In this document: piece by piece, positions 1-8,185 of the stretch
How the letters are laid out: every line of letters begins with the position of its first letter
How positions within the stretch are numbered: the first letter of the stretch is position 1
Source: Melioribacteraceae bacterium
GTDB lineage: Bacteria > Bacteroidota > Ignavibacteria > Ignavibacteriales > Melioribacteraceae
Reading direction: 5' to 3'
Length of the DNA: 37,464 bases
Assembly (NCBI GenBank): GCA_016342755.1
Contig: JAEINS010000035.1
Coordinates: 1-37,464 of the forward strand
Notes under the pieces: model-generated
Seen by the model: only the letters and a program-made list of their open reading frames with translations
Told to the model about the DNA's origin: nothing
Databases searched by the model: none
Made by a program: the position numbers and the translations under genes

Positions 1-103
1 CTTTTCACTATTGTAATAAGTTGAACAAGTTAGCCGAAGCGGAGTAACTAACATTAAAATTTTGAAAATGCCGAATGTGAATAGGCGTCCGTGTTGAGCG
101 GCT
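1..103 (-). other. Left part of attC4, interrupted by an insertion sequence
   Basis: This stretch resembles the attC1 arm at about 10621-10705: both carry CAAGTTAGCCGAA, an AT-rich middle ending AAAATGCC, then TTGAG-NN-CT. In attC1 that arm runs straight into GGTTATATGGC. Here the sequence changes right after GAGCGGCT (96-103), and the expected GGTTATGTGCC is found at 1822-1832, beyond the insertion sequence. I infer one attC site split in two. Its other core site (R') lies left of the window, so the cassette array continues leftwards. Confidence 0.75.
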
Positions 104-105
104 TG

Positions 106-111
106 TATGTT
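106..111 (+). promoter_or_regulatory. -10 half of the junction promoter (left end)
   Basis: TATGTT lies four bases inside the left CT core. When the ends join through the CT core, as in an excised circle, it sits exactly 17 bp after TTGACT of the right end. Reconstitution of a promoter at the end junction, driving the bridge RNA, is known for IS110 elements. That it works in this host is inference. Confidence 0.6.
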
Positions 112-117
112 TAAACT

Positions 118-285
118 GATCAAAAAAAATAGACTTATTGATAATAAATTGATACTGTTGGGAAGAGAAGGGTGAGCGGCTAGGTCATTTGAACCTGTTA
201 ACCAGTTTCTTCCTTCCCTTCGGGCTAAAGTCGTGGAATAACCTGGTTCTTTTGAAACCGTATATCCACAAGTATGATGATACCC
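118..285 (+). ncRNA. Bridge RNA candidate of the IS110 element
   Basis: Two guide loops can be read directly. In the target loop, a stem of 160-165/213-218 plus 167-170/209-212 encloses TGAGCGGCT (173-181), identical to the target left half at 95-103, and TAACCAG (199-205), the complement of the target right half CTGGTTA at 1820-1826. A hairpin AGGT/ACCT (182-185/193-196) caps the loop. In the donor loop, GGAATAAC (235-242) equals the right end at 1813-1820, and ACAAG (268-272) is the complement of CTTGT at the left end (102-106). A GGTT/AACC hairpin (245-248/256-259) lies between them. This is the order known for IS110-group bridge RNAs (left guide, hairpin, right guide, twice). The 5' and 3' ends are estimates. 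Confidence 0.87.
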
Positions 286-319
286 GATATTTCTCCATAA
301 CATAATGTAGGAGATACTT

Positions 320-1664
320 ATGAAAAAATATTTCTTAGGCTGTGATGTTTCAAAAGGCTATGCCGATTTTGTAATTCTCGATTCTTCAAAAAATATTATT
401 GAGAATAATTTCCAGCTCGACGATACTTTCAAAGGTCATAATAAGTTATACTCAATTCTTGTCGACTTTCATAAAGAACATCCCAGTTCTATTATCCTCT
501 CTGCTGTTGAGTCAACCGGAGGTTATGAAAACAATTGGTTTAATACACTTGGTGAAATACTGAATATCCAAGTTCTCAGACTCATTCCACATGGTGTCAG
601 CCACAATTAAAAAAGCCGTTATGAATAGGGCTATTACAGACCAAATAAGCGCTAAGAACATCTCAGAATATTTAATTAATCACCAAAACAAAATTCAGCC
701 GAGTACTAACAGTTATTATTCATCATTACGCAAACAATGGAGTTTTGTAAAATTACTGGTTAAACAAAGAGTGCAGCTTCTTAACCAACTCGAAGCTATT
801 GTTTATACATCAAATACTGAAGTACTCACTTATTGCAAACACTCAACTCCCAATTGGTTATTATCTGTTCTTAGAAAGTATCCAACTGCCAAACGCCTTT
901 CCCGTGCTAACGTCTCTTCGCTTGTTAAAATTCCATATGTAAGCCGTGAAAAAGCTGAAGGTCTTATAGCTAAAGCAAAACTATCTATTTCATCATCCAA
1001 TGATGAGATTACAGAAACCATAATTAAAGCTACTGTTGATCAGATACTTCAACTTGATAAAACCATTAACCACCATGAAAAGCTAATGTCTGATGGATGC
1101 AATCTTCCAGAAGTAAAAATACTTGAAAGCTTCAATGGAATAGCAACTTATTCTGCCGTTGGACTAATTCTTGAAATCGGAACCATTGAGAGATTTTCTT
1201 CGGCTAAAAAGCTTGCTTCATTTTTTGGTCTACATCCGACACTTAAAAGCAGTGGTGACGGTCATGCAGCAGTGAGAATGAGCAAAAAAGGCAGACGTGA
1301 ACCAAGGCTGATACTTTTTAATGTTGCCAGAACAGCCATTAACTGCAATCCTTTAATAAAAGAAATCTACGAGAAACATGTTAAAAGAGGAATGCAAAAA
1401 ATGGCAGCACTTGGTTGTGTTATGCATAAAATACTCAGAATTGTTTTTGGAATGTTAAAAAACAAACAAAACTTTAATCCGGAGATTGATAAAGCAAATC
1501 AACGTAAATGCGAATCTAAATCAAAGAAAATTACGATTAGTAAATCGAGGCGTTATCAATCTTATGATTCTAATGCACCGGTTTCAAGAAGGCAAGGAAA
1601 TAAAAGGAAAGAGGAAAAAAAGTCTCACTTTGTTAAACTGCAAAAAGCAGAATCCGGTAACTAA
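320..1664 (+). pseudogene. IS110-family transposase, frameshifted
   Basis: The 5' part (320-610) encodes the start of the DEDD RuvC-like domain: GCDVSK with the first Asp and VESTGGYE with the Glu. The reading then moves to another frame, which is open from 591 to 1664. It gives the rest of the catalytic domain (RAITDQISAKN), a helical linker and the Transposase_20 domain with the conserved SSGDGH serine region and MSKKGRREPRLILFN. The two frames join by skipping one base near 599-602, which restores the normal spacing between LIP and TD. Where IS110 enzymes usually have TDxxDA, this one reads TDQISA, so the fourth acidic residue appears to be Ser. A basic Lys-rich tail follows. A frameshift mutation, or a sequencing error, is likelier than programmed shifting, because the first-frame stop precedes the only A-rich slippery run. 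Confidence 0.85.
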
Positions 1665-1800
1665 CGGATTTTTTCGAGATCATTCTTAACCTCTCTCCAA
1701 AACTAATATCTTGAATTATTATCAATATGTCAAAGAACTTTTTTGTCATATGAGGCATCACTATGCCTCTTTCTATAAAATTTTTATTATCTGATCCTTG

Positions 1801-1806
1801 TTGACT
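1801..1806 (+). promoter_or_regulatory. -35 half of the junction promoter (right end)
   Basis: TTGACT lies 15 bases before the right end of the insertion sequence. On circularisation through the CT core it is placed 17 bp upstream of TATGTT at 106-111. In the integrated form it points out into the attC remnant and the 3' end of the helicase gene, antisense to that gene. Confidence 0.6.
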
Positions 1807-1821
1807 TTAACCGGAATAACT

Positions 1822-1832
1822 GGTTATGTGCC
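1822..1832 (-). other. Right core (R'') remnant of attC4
   Basis: On the minus strand this reads GGCACATAACC, directly after the helicase stop codon. It is the same kind of core as GCGCATAAC in attC3 and CATATAACC in attC1. The partner arm is at 1-103, on the other side of the insertion sequence. Confidence 0.75.
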
Positions 1833-1834
1833 TC

Positions 1835-3955
1835 TTATTCAATCCATTCAATTATATCAGGGTTCTCTTGGTAAACTTCTTTAAGTTTTTTTGCTATAAA
1901 ACTATCTTTATCTCGTATAGTAATTATTAAAGTGTCAATGGCACGTGTTAAAGGAATTAAACTCCATAAGTATATAAACTTATGTCTCATTTCTTCAAAA
2001 GTTTCTAAAGCTAAACTTTGTTGGGGATTATCTTTATTTTCGTCAGCAAACGTATCATATTTATATTGTATGAAATCATCAAAATTTAAGCAAGCTACAG
2101 TCCAACCTTCAAGTCCACGACAGGACTCATATTGCAGTAATCTATGTTCGTTCAAGTTGACTGAATATTCAGTCCTCAAATCATTTGAAGTTCCATCCCA
2201 AATTGGAATACCCATTTGTTCAAAATGTGATATTTTTTGAAAAGTATGTTGGCTAATTTGGTTCCCATATTTATCAGTGATTTTTTTCCTATCTACCATC
2301 GACGGGGGTACGAGGAATAACATCTCATATGCCGAGTTACCATTTTGTTTACAAATCCTATATTCTTGATTATGTAAATCTTCGTTGTATTCATTTAACG
2401 AAATGATAATTTTACCACCAATTAATTCCTTTTTCCCCTCCAGCTCCCAATTGATATTAACTTTATCTGCCAAAGCATTAACAAAAGTTACAAGATTTAT
2501 TTTCTGCCTTAGTCCCCTTTTTTCAAAAGTTTTTGTAAAATCAAAATTTGGTTTTAATTTTCTAGTCCAGTTTAATTTGTTATGCGATCTAATTAATTGA
2601 TCAACACCATCAGCAATAATAATCCTAGATTTTCCAAAAATCCTAAAGATTATATCTTTCTCAAAAGTTTCCCAATCTTGCGCCTCATCAATCAACAAAT
2701 AATCCCAGCCTACTTGTTGGTGACGAGATTTCATTAACTCACTTATTTCAGCATCTCCAATTAATTCTTCATTAATATATTCTAGTAATTCTTTTAGTAA
2801 ATTTTCGTAATTATTTAAATAATTCGGAATAAATTTTTTATCGTTTTGTTTTGTGACCGCACCAATTTCGAATCCTAGCAATATTTCATAAAAGAATTTG
2901 TGTAAAGTAGAAATATTAACTGTATGATCATCTACTCCATCGGGGATCTCGGCTAAAGCTAATGTTCTTTTTATATCACTAACAAGAGCGTGATTGTAGG
3001 TTAATATTAAACACCTTGCTCCATTTTCAGTTGCAAGATTACATGCAATATTTAACAGTTTTATAGTTTTTCCAGTACCTGCTCTTCCAGATATTATTAC
3101 TAACTTTTCTCCAATAGATTTTGCATAATTTTGATTTTTTAATAGCCTTGTTGTAATTCGTTCAATTTTTTTCCTTGTTAATTCACCTTTACCTTCTTTT
3201 ATTCTCTCGAACACTTCAAACATCGAGTCTATTTCTTGTAAGTTGTATTCAATATTTTTATGTAAAGAGTTAATTGTACTGTAACCTTTTAGTGATTGAA
3301 TTGATTCATTGTAATGAATTGGAGTGTATGGTATTTGTTGAATTGCGGCTAGTTGTAATAAAAACCTAAATGAGAAAACATCAGGCAAATAATTGTGTTT
3401 ATTATAAAGGTTTTCATTTTCCCCAATCAATTCTTTTAAAGAATCCCAACTAACATTTCTTAACCAAATAAAATTACTAATGTAGGGAGAAAAGTTTAAT
3501 CTGTCCTCGAAAAAACTCTTTAGAGAGTATTTTTGATTTTCACTTTGTACAGTAACATCAGATAATTTGCTATTATATCTTACTAATAATGTTGTTCCTT
3601 CAAGCCTTACATCTTCTGCTCTGTGTCGTTTCGTTTCAAAAACAAAACAAAAATCATTTACAAAAACTAACCTTTCTTTTTCTGAAAGTTTTTCTAGTTC
3701 CTCATCAGTTAAATTATGAGCCTTGTTTGTTTTTGCTTTTGATTTAATAGTTATTGAATATTTCTCAAATTTCCCAATCGCTATGAGGTCAACATCTTTT
3801 GTTACTTGGCCAAATAGTGTAGCATTAGAAATAATCAATATTTCCCCAATTACATTACTCTTTCTGAATTCTGTTTCAAATATTTCTTTAAGAGCAATTG
3901 CATCTTGATACTCATTAGTTTCTTTGCTTCCTTTGATTCGTATCTGAACAGCCAT
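1835..3955 (-). CDS. NERD-domain nuclease / UvrD-type helicase, cassette 4
   Basis: A 706-aa cytoplasmic protein. Residues about 10-150 look like a NERD nuclease-related domain of PD-(D/E)XK type: KDVDLIAIG (D54, D56), then FVFETK (E107, K109) and the V-x-Q-N-x-x-Y-S-L stretch. A superfamily 1 helicase core follows: Walker A GRAGTGKT at 290-297, the DEAQDW motif II, LEGWTV near the C terminus and a final LTRAIDTLIITI resembling motif VI. It is preceded by AAGGA and begins 38 bases after the attC3 crossover, so it is the sole gene of its cassette. NERD-helicase proteins occur in genome-defence settings. A role in defence against phage or plasmid DNA is inference from architecture and the cassette location. 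Nuclease activity is not proven by the motifs. Confidence 0.85.
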   Translation of the reverse strand: MAVQIRIKGSKETNEYQDAIALKEIFETEFRKSNVIGEILIISNATLFGQVTKDVDLIAIGKFEKYSITIKSKAKTNKAHNLTDEELEKLSEKERLVFVNDFCFVFETKRHRAEDVRLEGTTLLVRYNSKLSDVTVQSENQKYSLKSFFEDRLNFSPYISNFIWLRNVSWDSLKELIGENENLYNKHNYLPDVFSFRFLLQLAAIQQIPYTPIHYNESIQSLKGYSTINSLHKNIEYNLQEIDSMFEVFERIKEGKGELTRKKIERITTRLLKNQNYAKSIGEKLVIISGRAGTGKTIKLLNIACNLATENGARCLILTYNHALVSDIKRTLALAEIPDGVDDHTVNISTLHKFFYEILLGFEIGAVTKQNDKKFIPNYLNNYENLLKELLEYINEELIGDAEISELMKSRHQQVGWDYLLIDEAQDWETFEKDIIFRIFGKSRIIIADGVDQLIRSHNKLNWTRKLKPNFDFTKTFEKRGLRQKINLVTFVNALADKVNINWELEGKKELIGGKIIISLNEYNEDLHNQEYRICKQNGNSAYEMLFLVPPSMVDRKKITDKYGNQISQHTFQKISHFEQMGIPIWDGTSNDLRTEYSVNLNEHRLLQYESCRGLEGWTVACLNFDDFIQYKYDTFADENKDNPQQSLALETFEEMRHKFIYLWSLIPLTRAIDTLIITIRDKDSFIAKKLKEVYQENPDIIEWIE

Positions 3956-3989
3956 ATTTTCCTTATATTAATATTTTCTGAAATGGCAC

Positions 3990-4211
3990 ATAACGGCGTT
4001 GCAAATAACCGGCGCCCGAGCAAGCAAAGCAGATTAAAAGCACACACCAGAATTTTAAGCAAACTGTGATTATTTTTCAGAGCAATCACTGTTTGCAGAA
4101 TTTATAAAAACATACATCACTCGAAAGTGATGTTAATTAATTACAAAATTTTAAGAACTGCAAAACACCCAAACTAAAAACTGCGTCCGGTTGATTTGCT
4201 TGTTATGCGCA
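3990..4211 (-). other. attC3 recombination site
   Basis: On the minus strand the site runs from GCGCATAAC (R'', 4202-4210) to GCCGTTATGTGCC (R', crossover between 3994 and 3993). The arms pair: GCAAAT-AACCGG-CGC on one side against GCAAATCAACCGGACGC on the other, leaving two extrahelical bases, as attC sites require for folding. Between the arms lie a perfect hairpin (ACATCACT/AGTGATGT, 4112-4131) and an imperfect one built on GCAAACTGTGATT (one mismatch). At about 220 bp it is longer than most described attC sites. An apparent 79-codon reading frame across it is spurious. Confidence 0.85.
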
Positions 4212-4318
4212 TATAAGCATAATAACGTTATATAACAAGACACATTAACATTAACAAAATAGCAATAATTATCTATATTTAATATTTACTCGTAAAAACA
4301 AATCTTATATAACACCAC

Positions 4319-4504
4319 CTATTTAATATGACCAGGAGACATCATTGTCCTTTTAGGGCTCTTGCATTTGGGGCATTCAGTCGCTGAAAATACGTGAGAA
4401 ATTTTGCAATTATGACAATAGATTGTATGACAATCTTTACATTGTGCAAGAGCACCCCTCTGAGTAGCACCACAATTTGGACAAGCTTGATATTCTTTTG
4501 ACAT
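4319..4504 (-). CDS. Small zinc-ribbon protein, cassette 3
   Basis: A 61-aa protein with four CxxC knuckles in a row: CPNC, CKDC, CHNC and CPKC. These can bind two zinc ions, giving a double zinc ribbon. No catalytic domain, signal peptide or membrane segment is present. The start is supported by AAAGGAG nine bases upstream of ATG. The gene lies alone between attC2 and attC3, a 634-bp cassette of classic size. The partner is unknown; nucleic-acid or protein binding is possible. Family-level function cannot be assigned from this sequence alone. Confidence 0.8.
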   Translation of the reverse strand: MSKEYQACPNCGATQRGALAQCKDCHTIYCHNCKISHVFSATECPKCKSPKRTMMSPGHIK

Positions 4505-4621
4505 AACTAACTCCTTTTAGATTTGTGAATAGAAAAATTAGTTTTAATGATTATCTATTATAATTTGAAGATAATTGAGTCTAGTATTTATCCAATTTAA
4601 ACATTTTAACAGACTTAATGC

Positions 4622-4797
4622 GTATAACGGCGTGGTTGCTAAGGCGCAGCCCATAACGACACTGCCACGATTATCAAACAACTTTTTTATTTACTTTAAC
4701 AGCCAAACAGCAAACTTAATACGAAAATACAAACTTTATAATTATACAAATGTTAAAAGCGAAAACGCTGTCGCCTTGAGCAACTTGTTATGTGTAA
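4622..4797 (-). other. attC2 recombination site
   Basis: Minus-strand R'' is CACATAAC (4788-4795) and R' is CACGCCGTTATACGC, with the crossover between 4628 and 4627. The arms pair as GTTGCT-AAGGCG against GTTGCTCAAGGCG with a single extrahelical C. The 13-base arm core GCTAAGGCGCAGCCC is shared with attC1. The inner part is AT-rich. An apparent plus-strand reading frame here is spurious. The site separates the TonB receptor gene from the zinc-ribbon cassette. Confidence 0.87.
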
Positions 4798-4849
4798 TTA
4801 TTTTATTTTTAAAAATTAAAGTGTTTATGAAAAATATGGGATTTTTCGC

Positions 4850-7330
4850 CTATATCCCAATATTCAAAAACAAACTTGGTGTGAATGGTATTCCGCTGAT
4901 ATAAACTCTTTCTCCTCCGGGAAGATGAGAAAAACCGTTGTGACCGATATTTTGATAATCAAATAAATTAACTATTGAAAGGCCTGTCTCAAGATAAAAC
5001 CGGTCAGTATTTAATTTATATAAGACAGCAATATCCATACGTTGATAAGGATGCAAACCCTCTTCTTCCAAATTTATGGAATAATAGAGACCTGAACCAT
5101 AAACGTAATTTAAGGAGAGATACCACGGATTAAAATTAAAGATTGCTGCTAATTTAATCTCATGCAATTGATCTTGCGGAGCTCTAACATATCCATTCCC
5201 GTTTTCTTCAATAAAATCTTCTTCAGTACGGCTGAGAGTATATGAAACCCAAAAGTCATGTTTGGATATCTCTTTTTTTAGTAACAGATCAACACCATAA
5301 GCTCTGCTTTTTCCATTATTAATTTCAATACTACTAACCCGAAAATCACGCGCCATGTAAAACCGGCTCAATCCGCTGGAAGTTTTATAAAATCCTTCAG
5401 CATTAAAAATAAATCCATTTTGCTGATAGGAGACTCCTATTAAATTGTGCATGCCGCTTACAACCGGAAATTCTGTGTTGTCGCTTATTCCCCAGAAATA
5501 GTAATAGTTCCCCAAATCATCGATTAGAGCCATCTCGGTTACATACTGTTTATGCTTACTCCATCCTAAATTAATACTCCAATAATCGATCGGCTTTATT
5601 AATAAATCAATTTGCGGCTGAACATAGAAATCTTTGTTTTCAGTCGGATAATCAATTTTAATACTCGGTCTTAACTCAATAGAATTCGCGAAGGTTATAT
5701 TATCCTTAACATAGCCGCTGAATCGATTAGAAATTTGGCTTATCTGTTTGTATTGAATGGATACGGTATCCTGTGCAAAATTAGATCGATTACTTATAAA
5801 CTGAGCACCAATCGAAATTGTATTATTCCCTAAAGTGGGCAGCTGATGTTCTGCTTTAACTGAAATTTCTTCAATGGTGTTATCCCTGTAATAACTTATA
5901 AAATCTGTTCCTCTATCACTATAAGAATAATCTAACCTGTCATACGAATTTGTTTCCAGCTGTGAATAAGCCAGGTTAACTTTTGTTTTTCCCGATTCTT
6001 TCCAGTTTTTATTGTAAGAAGCTGATCCACCTAAATGAATTTTGTCAATATTTCCTTCCCACTCCTGCTTTCCTCTTGCATCGTCCTCCGAATAATTATA
6101 AGACGACACATCTTTACTTCCCAAAAGACTTAAGAAAAAGTTCTCTCCGTTTCCGGATTGATGTGAAAATTTGATATTCATATCACTAAATGTGTAATCA
6201 GGGAAATATGAACCTCCGGTTGTTTTTTCAGGATTATTATTCACTTCGTTCCAATTAAAAACTCCTGTATATGATTGCCGGAATGCTGTTAATAACGAAA
6301 ACTTTTCTGCAATAGGAATATTTACTACTCCGCTTAAGGTTTGTGTATTTAGATTGAGATTTGTCTTAAATTGCCTGGGATTGCCATTGTTTCCGGACAT
6401 ACTAATTATCCCGCCTATTCTATCACCTCTGTCTGCCTGATAAGCACCTTTATAAACTTCAACATCTTTAATAATAAGCGGATTTACAATTCCAATCTCG
6501 TTGTTTAAACTCGAAGAACTGAATAGGGGTATCCCGTCAAATTCAATAAGAACCTCGCCGCGGTAACTTCCTCTAATAATATAGCTCCCGTACTGTTCAG
6601 CGGCGGCTAAAATACCCGGTTGAAGGCGCAGTAAATTTAATACAGTATTATTATTATTGCCGGGAAGAAAGCTTGCGATTTTATTATTAAGTTTCAGCAG
6701 ACCCGCCTTTGTTCCTACAAAAGCATTTGATATTTGAGCATTGGAACTGACAATAATTTCATGTAAGCCAATAGCAGAAGGTAAAAGTTTAAGATTCTGG
6801 TTACTGCCGTGAGTCAGCACCGTATCCAGGAGGTAATACCCGATATGAGATATAGAAATTTTTTCAGCACTATTTTTTGTTCTAAAAGAAAAATTCCCTC
6901 CGGCATCGGCTACAAAAATATTTTCAGGCGTTTGAATACTTGAGTAAGGTAAGGATTCGGTGCTAAATTCATCAACAATTTGTCCTGAATAATAATAGTA
7001 CTTTTCTTCATAACTAGGTTGTTGGGATGGTTTTTCAAAGATGATAAAAACTCCATCTATCTCTTCAAAGGTTAAATCACAATTTTTCAGAAGCTCTGAA
7101 ATAACCGCCTCTGACGAAGGGTAGGTCCCTGAAATGGAAACAATACAGCTTGAGATTAATTGATGATCAAATGAAGTTTGAAGCCCATAGCTATTACGCA
7201 ACTCAACAAGCACCTCACTTAATGGAAGATTATCTGCCTGAATCTTTATCTGCTGCGCATTTGAAGAGACAAAAAGTAAAATTATTAATATACTCAGGTA
7301 TAGAATAAACTGCTTCCGGGTTGAGGTCAT
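4850..7330 (-). CDS. TonB-dependent receptor with STN signalling domain
   Basis: An 826-aa outer-membrane receptor. It has a signal peptide (residues 1-25, ending SSNAQ), an STN/secretin-like domain (about 27-100) used to signal to an anti-sigma factor, a carboxypeptidase-regulatory-like beta domain (about 112-190, YYSGQIVDE onwards), a plug domain (about 200-310) and a 22-strand-type barrel to the C terminus. It follows fecR by 18 bp, after an overlapping sigma/fecR pair. This is the usual FecI-FecR-FecA layout, in which the loaded receptor signals through FecR to free the sigma factor. The substrate is unknown. No SusD partner gene is adjacent, so a polysaccharide-utilisation role is less likely than siderophore or other small-ligand uptake. 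It ends 53 bp before attC2. Confidence 0.9.
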   Translation of the reverse strand: MTSTRKQFILYLSILIILLFVSSNAQQIKIQADNLPLSEVLVELRNSYGLQTSFDHQLISSCIVSISGTYPSSEAVISELLKNCDLTFEEIDGVFIIFEKPSQQPSYEEKYYYYSGQIVDEFSTESLPYSSIQTPENIFVADAGGNFSFRTKNSAEKISISHIGYYLLDTVLTHGSNQNLKLLPSAIGLHEIIVSSNAQISNAFVGTKAGLLKLNNKIASFLPGNNNNTVLNLLRLQPGILAAAEQYGSYIIRGSYRGEVLIEFDGIPLFSSSSLNNEIGIVNPLIIKDVEVYKGAYQADRGDRIGGIISMSGNNGNPRQFKTNLNLNTQTLSGVVNIPIAEKFSLLTAFRQSYTGVFNWNEVNNNPEKTTGGSYFPDYTFSDMNIKFSHQSGNGENFFLSLLGSKDVSSYNYSEDDARGKQEWEGNIDKIHLGGSASYNKNWKESGKTKVNLAYSQLETNSYDRLDYSYSDRGTDFISYYRDNTIEEISVKAEHQLPTLGNNTISIGAQFISNRSNFAQDTVSIQYKQISQISNRFSGYVKDNITFANSIELRPSIKIDYPTENKDFYVQPQIDLLIKPIDYWSINLGWSKHKQYVTEMALIDDLGNYYYFWGISDNTEFPVVSGMHNLIGVSYQQNGFIFNAEGFYKTSSGLSRFYMARDFRVSSIEINNGKSRAYGVDLLLKKEISKHDFWVSYTLSRTEEDFIEENGNGYVRAPQDQLHEIKLAAIFNFNPWYLSLNYVYGSGLYYSINLEEEGLHPYQRMDIAVLYKLNTDRFYLETGLSIVNLFDYQNIGHNGFSHLPGGERVYISGIPFTPSLFLNIGI

Positions 7331-7348
7331 TATATACTTTGTGATAAA

Positions 7349-8185
7349 TTATTCAACAATATTATAAGTTTTATTTTTTGTTTTCACAAAAGTAAGACCA
7401 AAACTTTTACAAACGATCTCCAGCGCAGACTCCACTGATGGAGTTTTATCGAAGTTGCCGGTATATAATAGTCTTGACAGATTATTTATTTTTATATTGA
7501 TACTCACATCATACTGTCTTTCAAATTCTTCAGTAACATTGAGCAATGGTATGGACGTAAATACAAATCTGTTATCTTTCCAGGCAAGGAGCTCATTTAC
7601 ATTTACCTCTGTTTTCCTTCCATCTTTATTTAAATTATCAATAACGGCGAGTTCTCCGGCTTCAAGAACAAAATTTATATCAGTAACTGTACTGCTGACC
7701 TTTACTTTTCCGCTTTCACAAAATACCCTGTACTGCTCATCACGCGCATAGATATTAAAAGTTGTACCGAATATTTCGGTGACGCCGTTTTCTGAAACTA
7801 TTGTAAATTTCTCCTCTTCCACTACATCAAAATATGCCTCACCGGATAATGATATTTCGCGGTTAAAATTCCACCAATAAAGATTGTAAGAAACTGAGGT
7901 TTCAGCATTCAGATGAATAGTGGAACCGTCGGGCAGCATATGTGAAAGGTGTTCCCCCTTTTCTGAAAGAATAGTATTCGTATAAAACTTCATAAAAAGA
8001 GTTGTACCTAACAGGATTAAAACAACAGCAGCTGCGGCATAACGTGTCCAGTTTATTTGGAATATTTTGACTTGCTTCTGTGCCGTGGAGCGCTGCTCAA
8101 TTTTTCCCCAAAGTTCTCCATCAGTCAAACTAAAGGGGCTTTCCAGCTTTTCATAAAATTCTAGATATCCAGTATCATTTTTCAT
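7349..8185 (-). CDS. FecR-family anti-sigma factor
   Basis: A 278-aa inner-membrane protein. It has a cytoplasmic N-terminal part (about 1-45, sigma binding), one membrane helix (about 48-66, YAAAAVVLILLGTTLFM), a FecR periplasmic domain (about 75-175, including HLSHMLPDGSTIHLN and a VVEEEKFTIVSENG strand) and a C-terminal DUF4974 domain (about 205-275). It overlaps the upstream sigma gene by 11 bp and is followed by the TonB receptor. It is expected to hold the sigma factor inactive until the receptor's STN domain signals across the periplasm. Confidence 0.92.
   Translation of the reverse strand: MKNDTGYLEFYEKLESPFSLTDGELWGKIEQRSTAQKQVKIFQINWTRYAAAAVVLILLGTTLFMKFYTNTILSEKGEHLSHMLPDGSTIHLNAETSVSYNLYWWNFNREISLSGEAYFDVVEEEKFTIVSENGVTEIFGTTFNIYARDEQYRVFCESGKVKVSSTVTDINFVLEAGELAVIDNLNKDGRKTEVNVNELLAWKDNRFVFTSIPLLNVTEEFERQYDVSINIKINNLSRLLYTGNFDKTPSVESALEIVCKSFGLTFVKTKNKTYNIVE

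Larger units (their letters stand above)
104..1821 (+). mobile_element. IS110-family insertion sequence inserted in attC4
   Basis: The element is about 1.72 kb: a 216-bp left noncoding region, a transposase gene and a 157-bp right noncoding region. Boundaries come from comparing the split attC4 with intact attC1 and attC2. Both junctions carry the dinucleotide CT (102-103 and 1820-1821), the core expected of IS110-type recombination, and no longer target duplication is seen. Imperfect subterminal inverted repeats (about 109-123 and 1799-1813, 11 of 15 matching) are visible. The left noncoding region encodes a bridge RNA candidate. The element points opposite to the cassettes. Its transposase is frameshifted, so this copy may not be autonomous. 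Confidence 0.9.

Noticed and set aside
591-625. Programmed frameshift in the insertion-sequence transposase
   Set aside because: The A-rich slippery run comes after the first-frame stop at 608-610, so ribosomes would terminate before reaching it; a mutation is simpler.
3850-4089. Minus-strand open frame of 79 codons
   Set aside because: It crosses attC3 and overlaps the helicase start in another frame; its product has no domain.
4575-4904. Plus-strand open frame of 109 codons
   Set aside because: It runs through attC2 and the antisense of the TonB receptor end; there is no ribosome site and no recognisable product.
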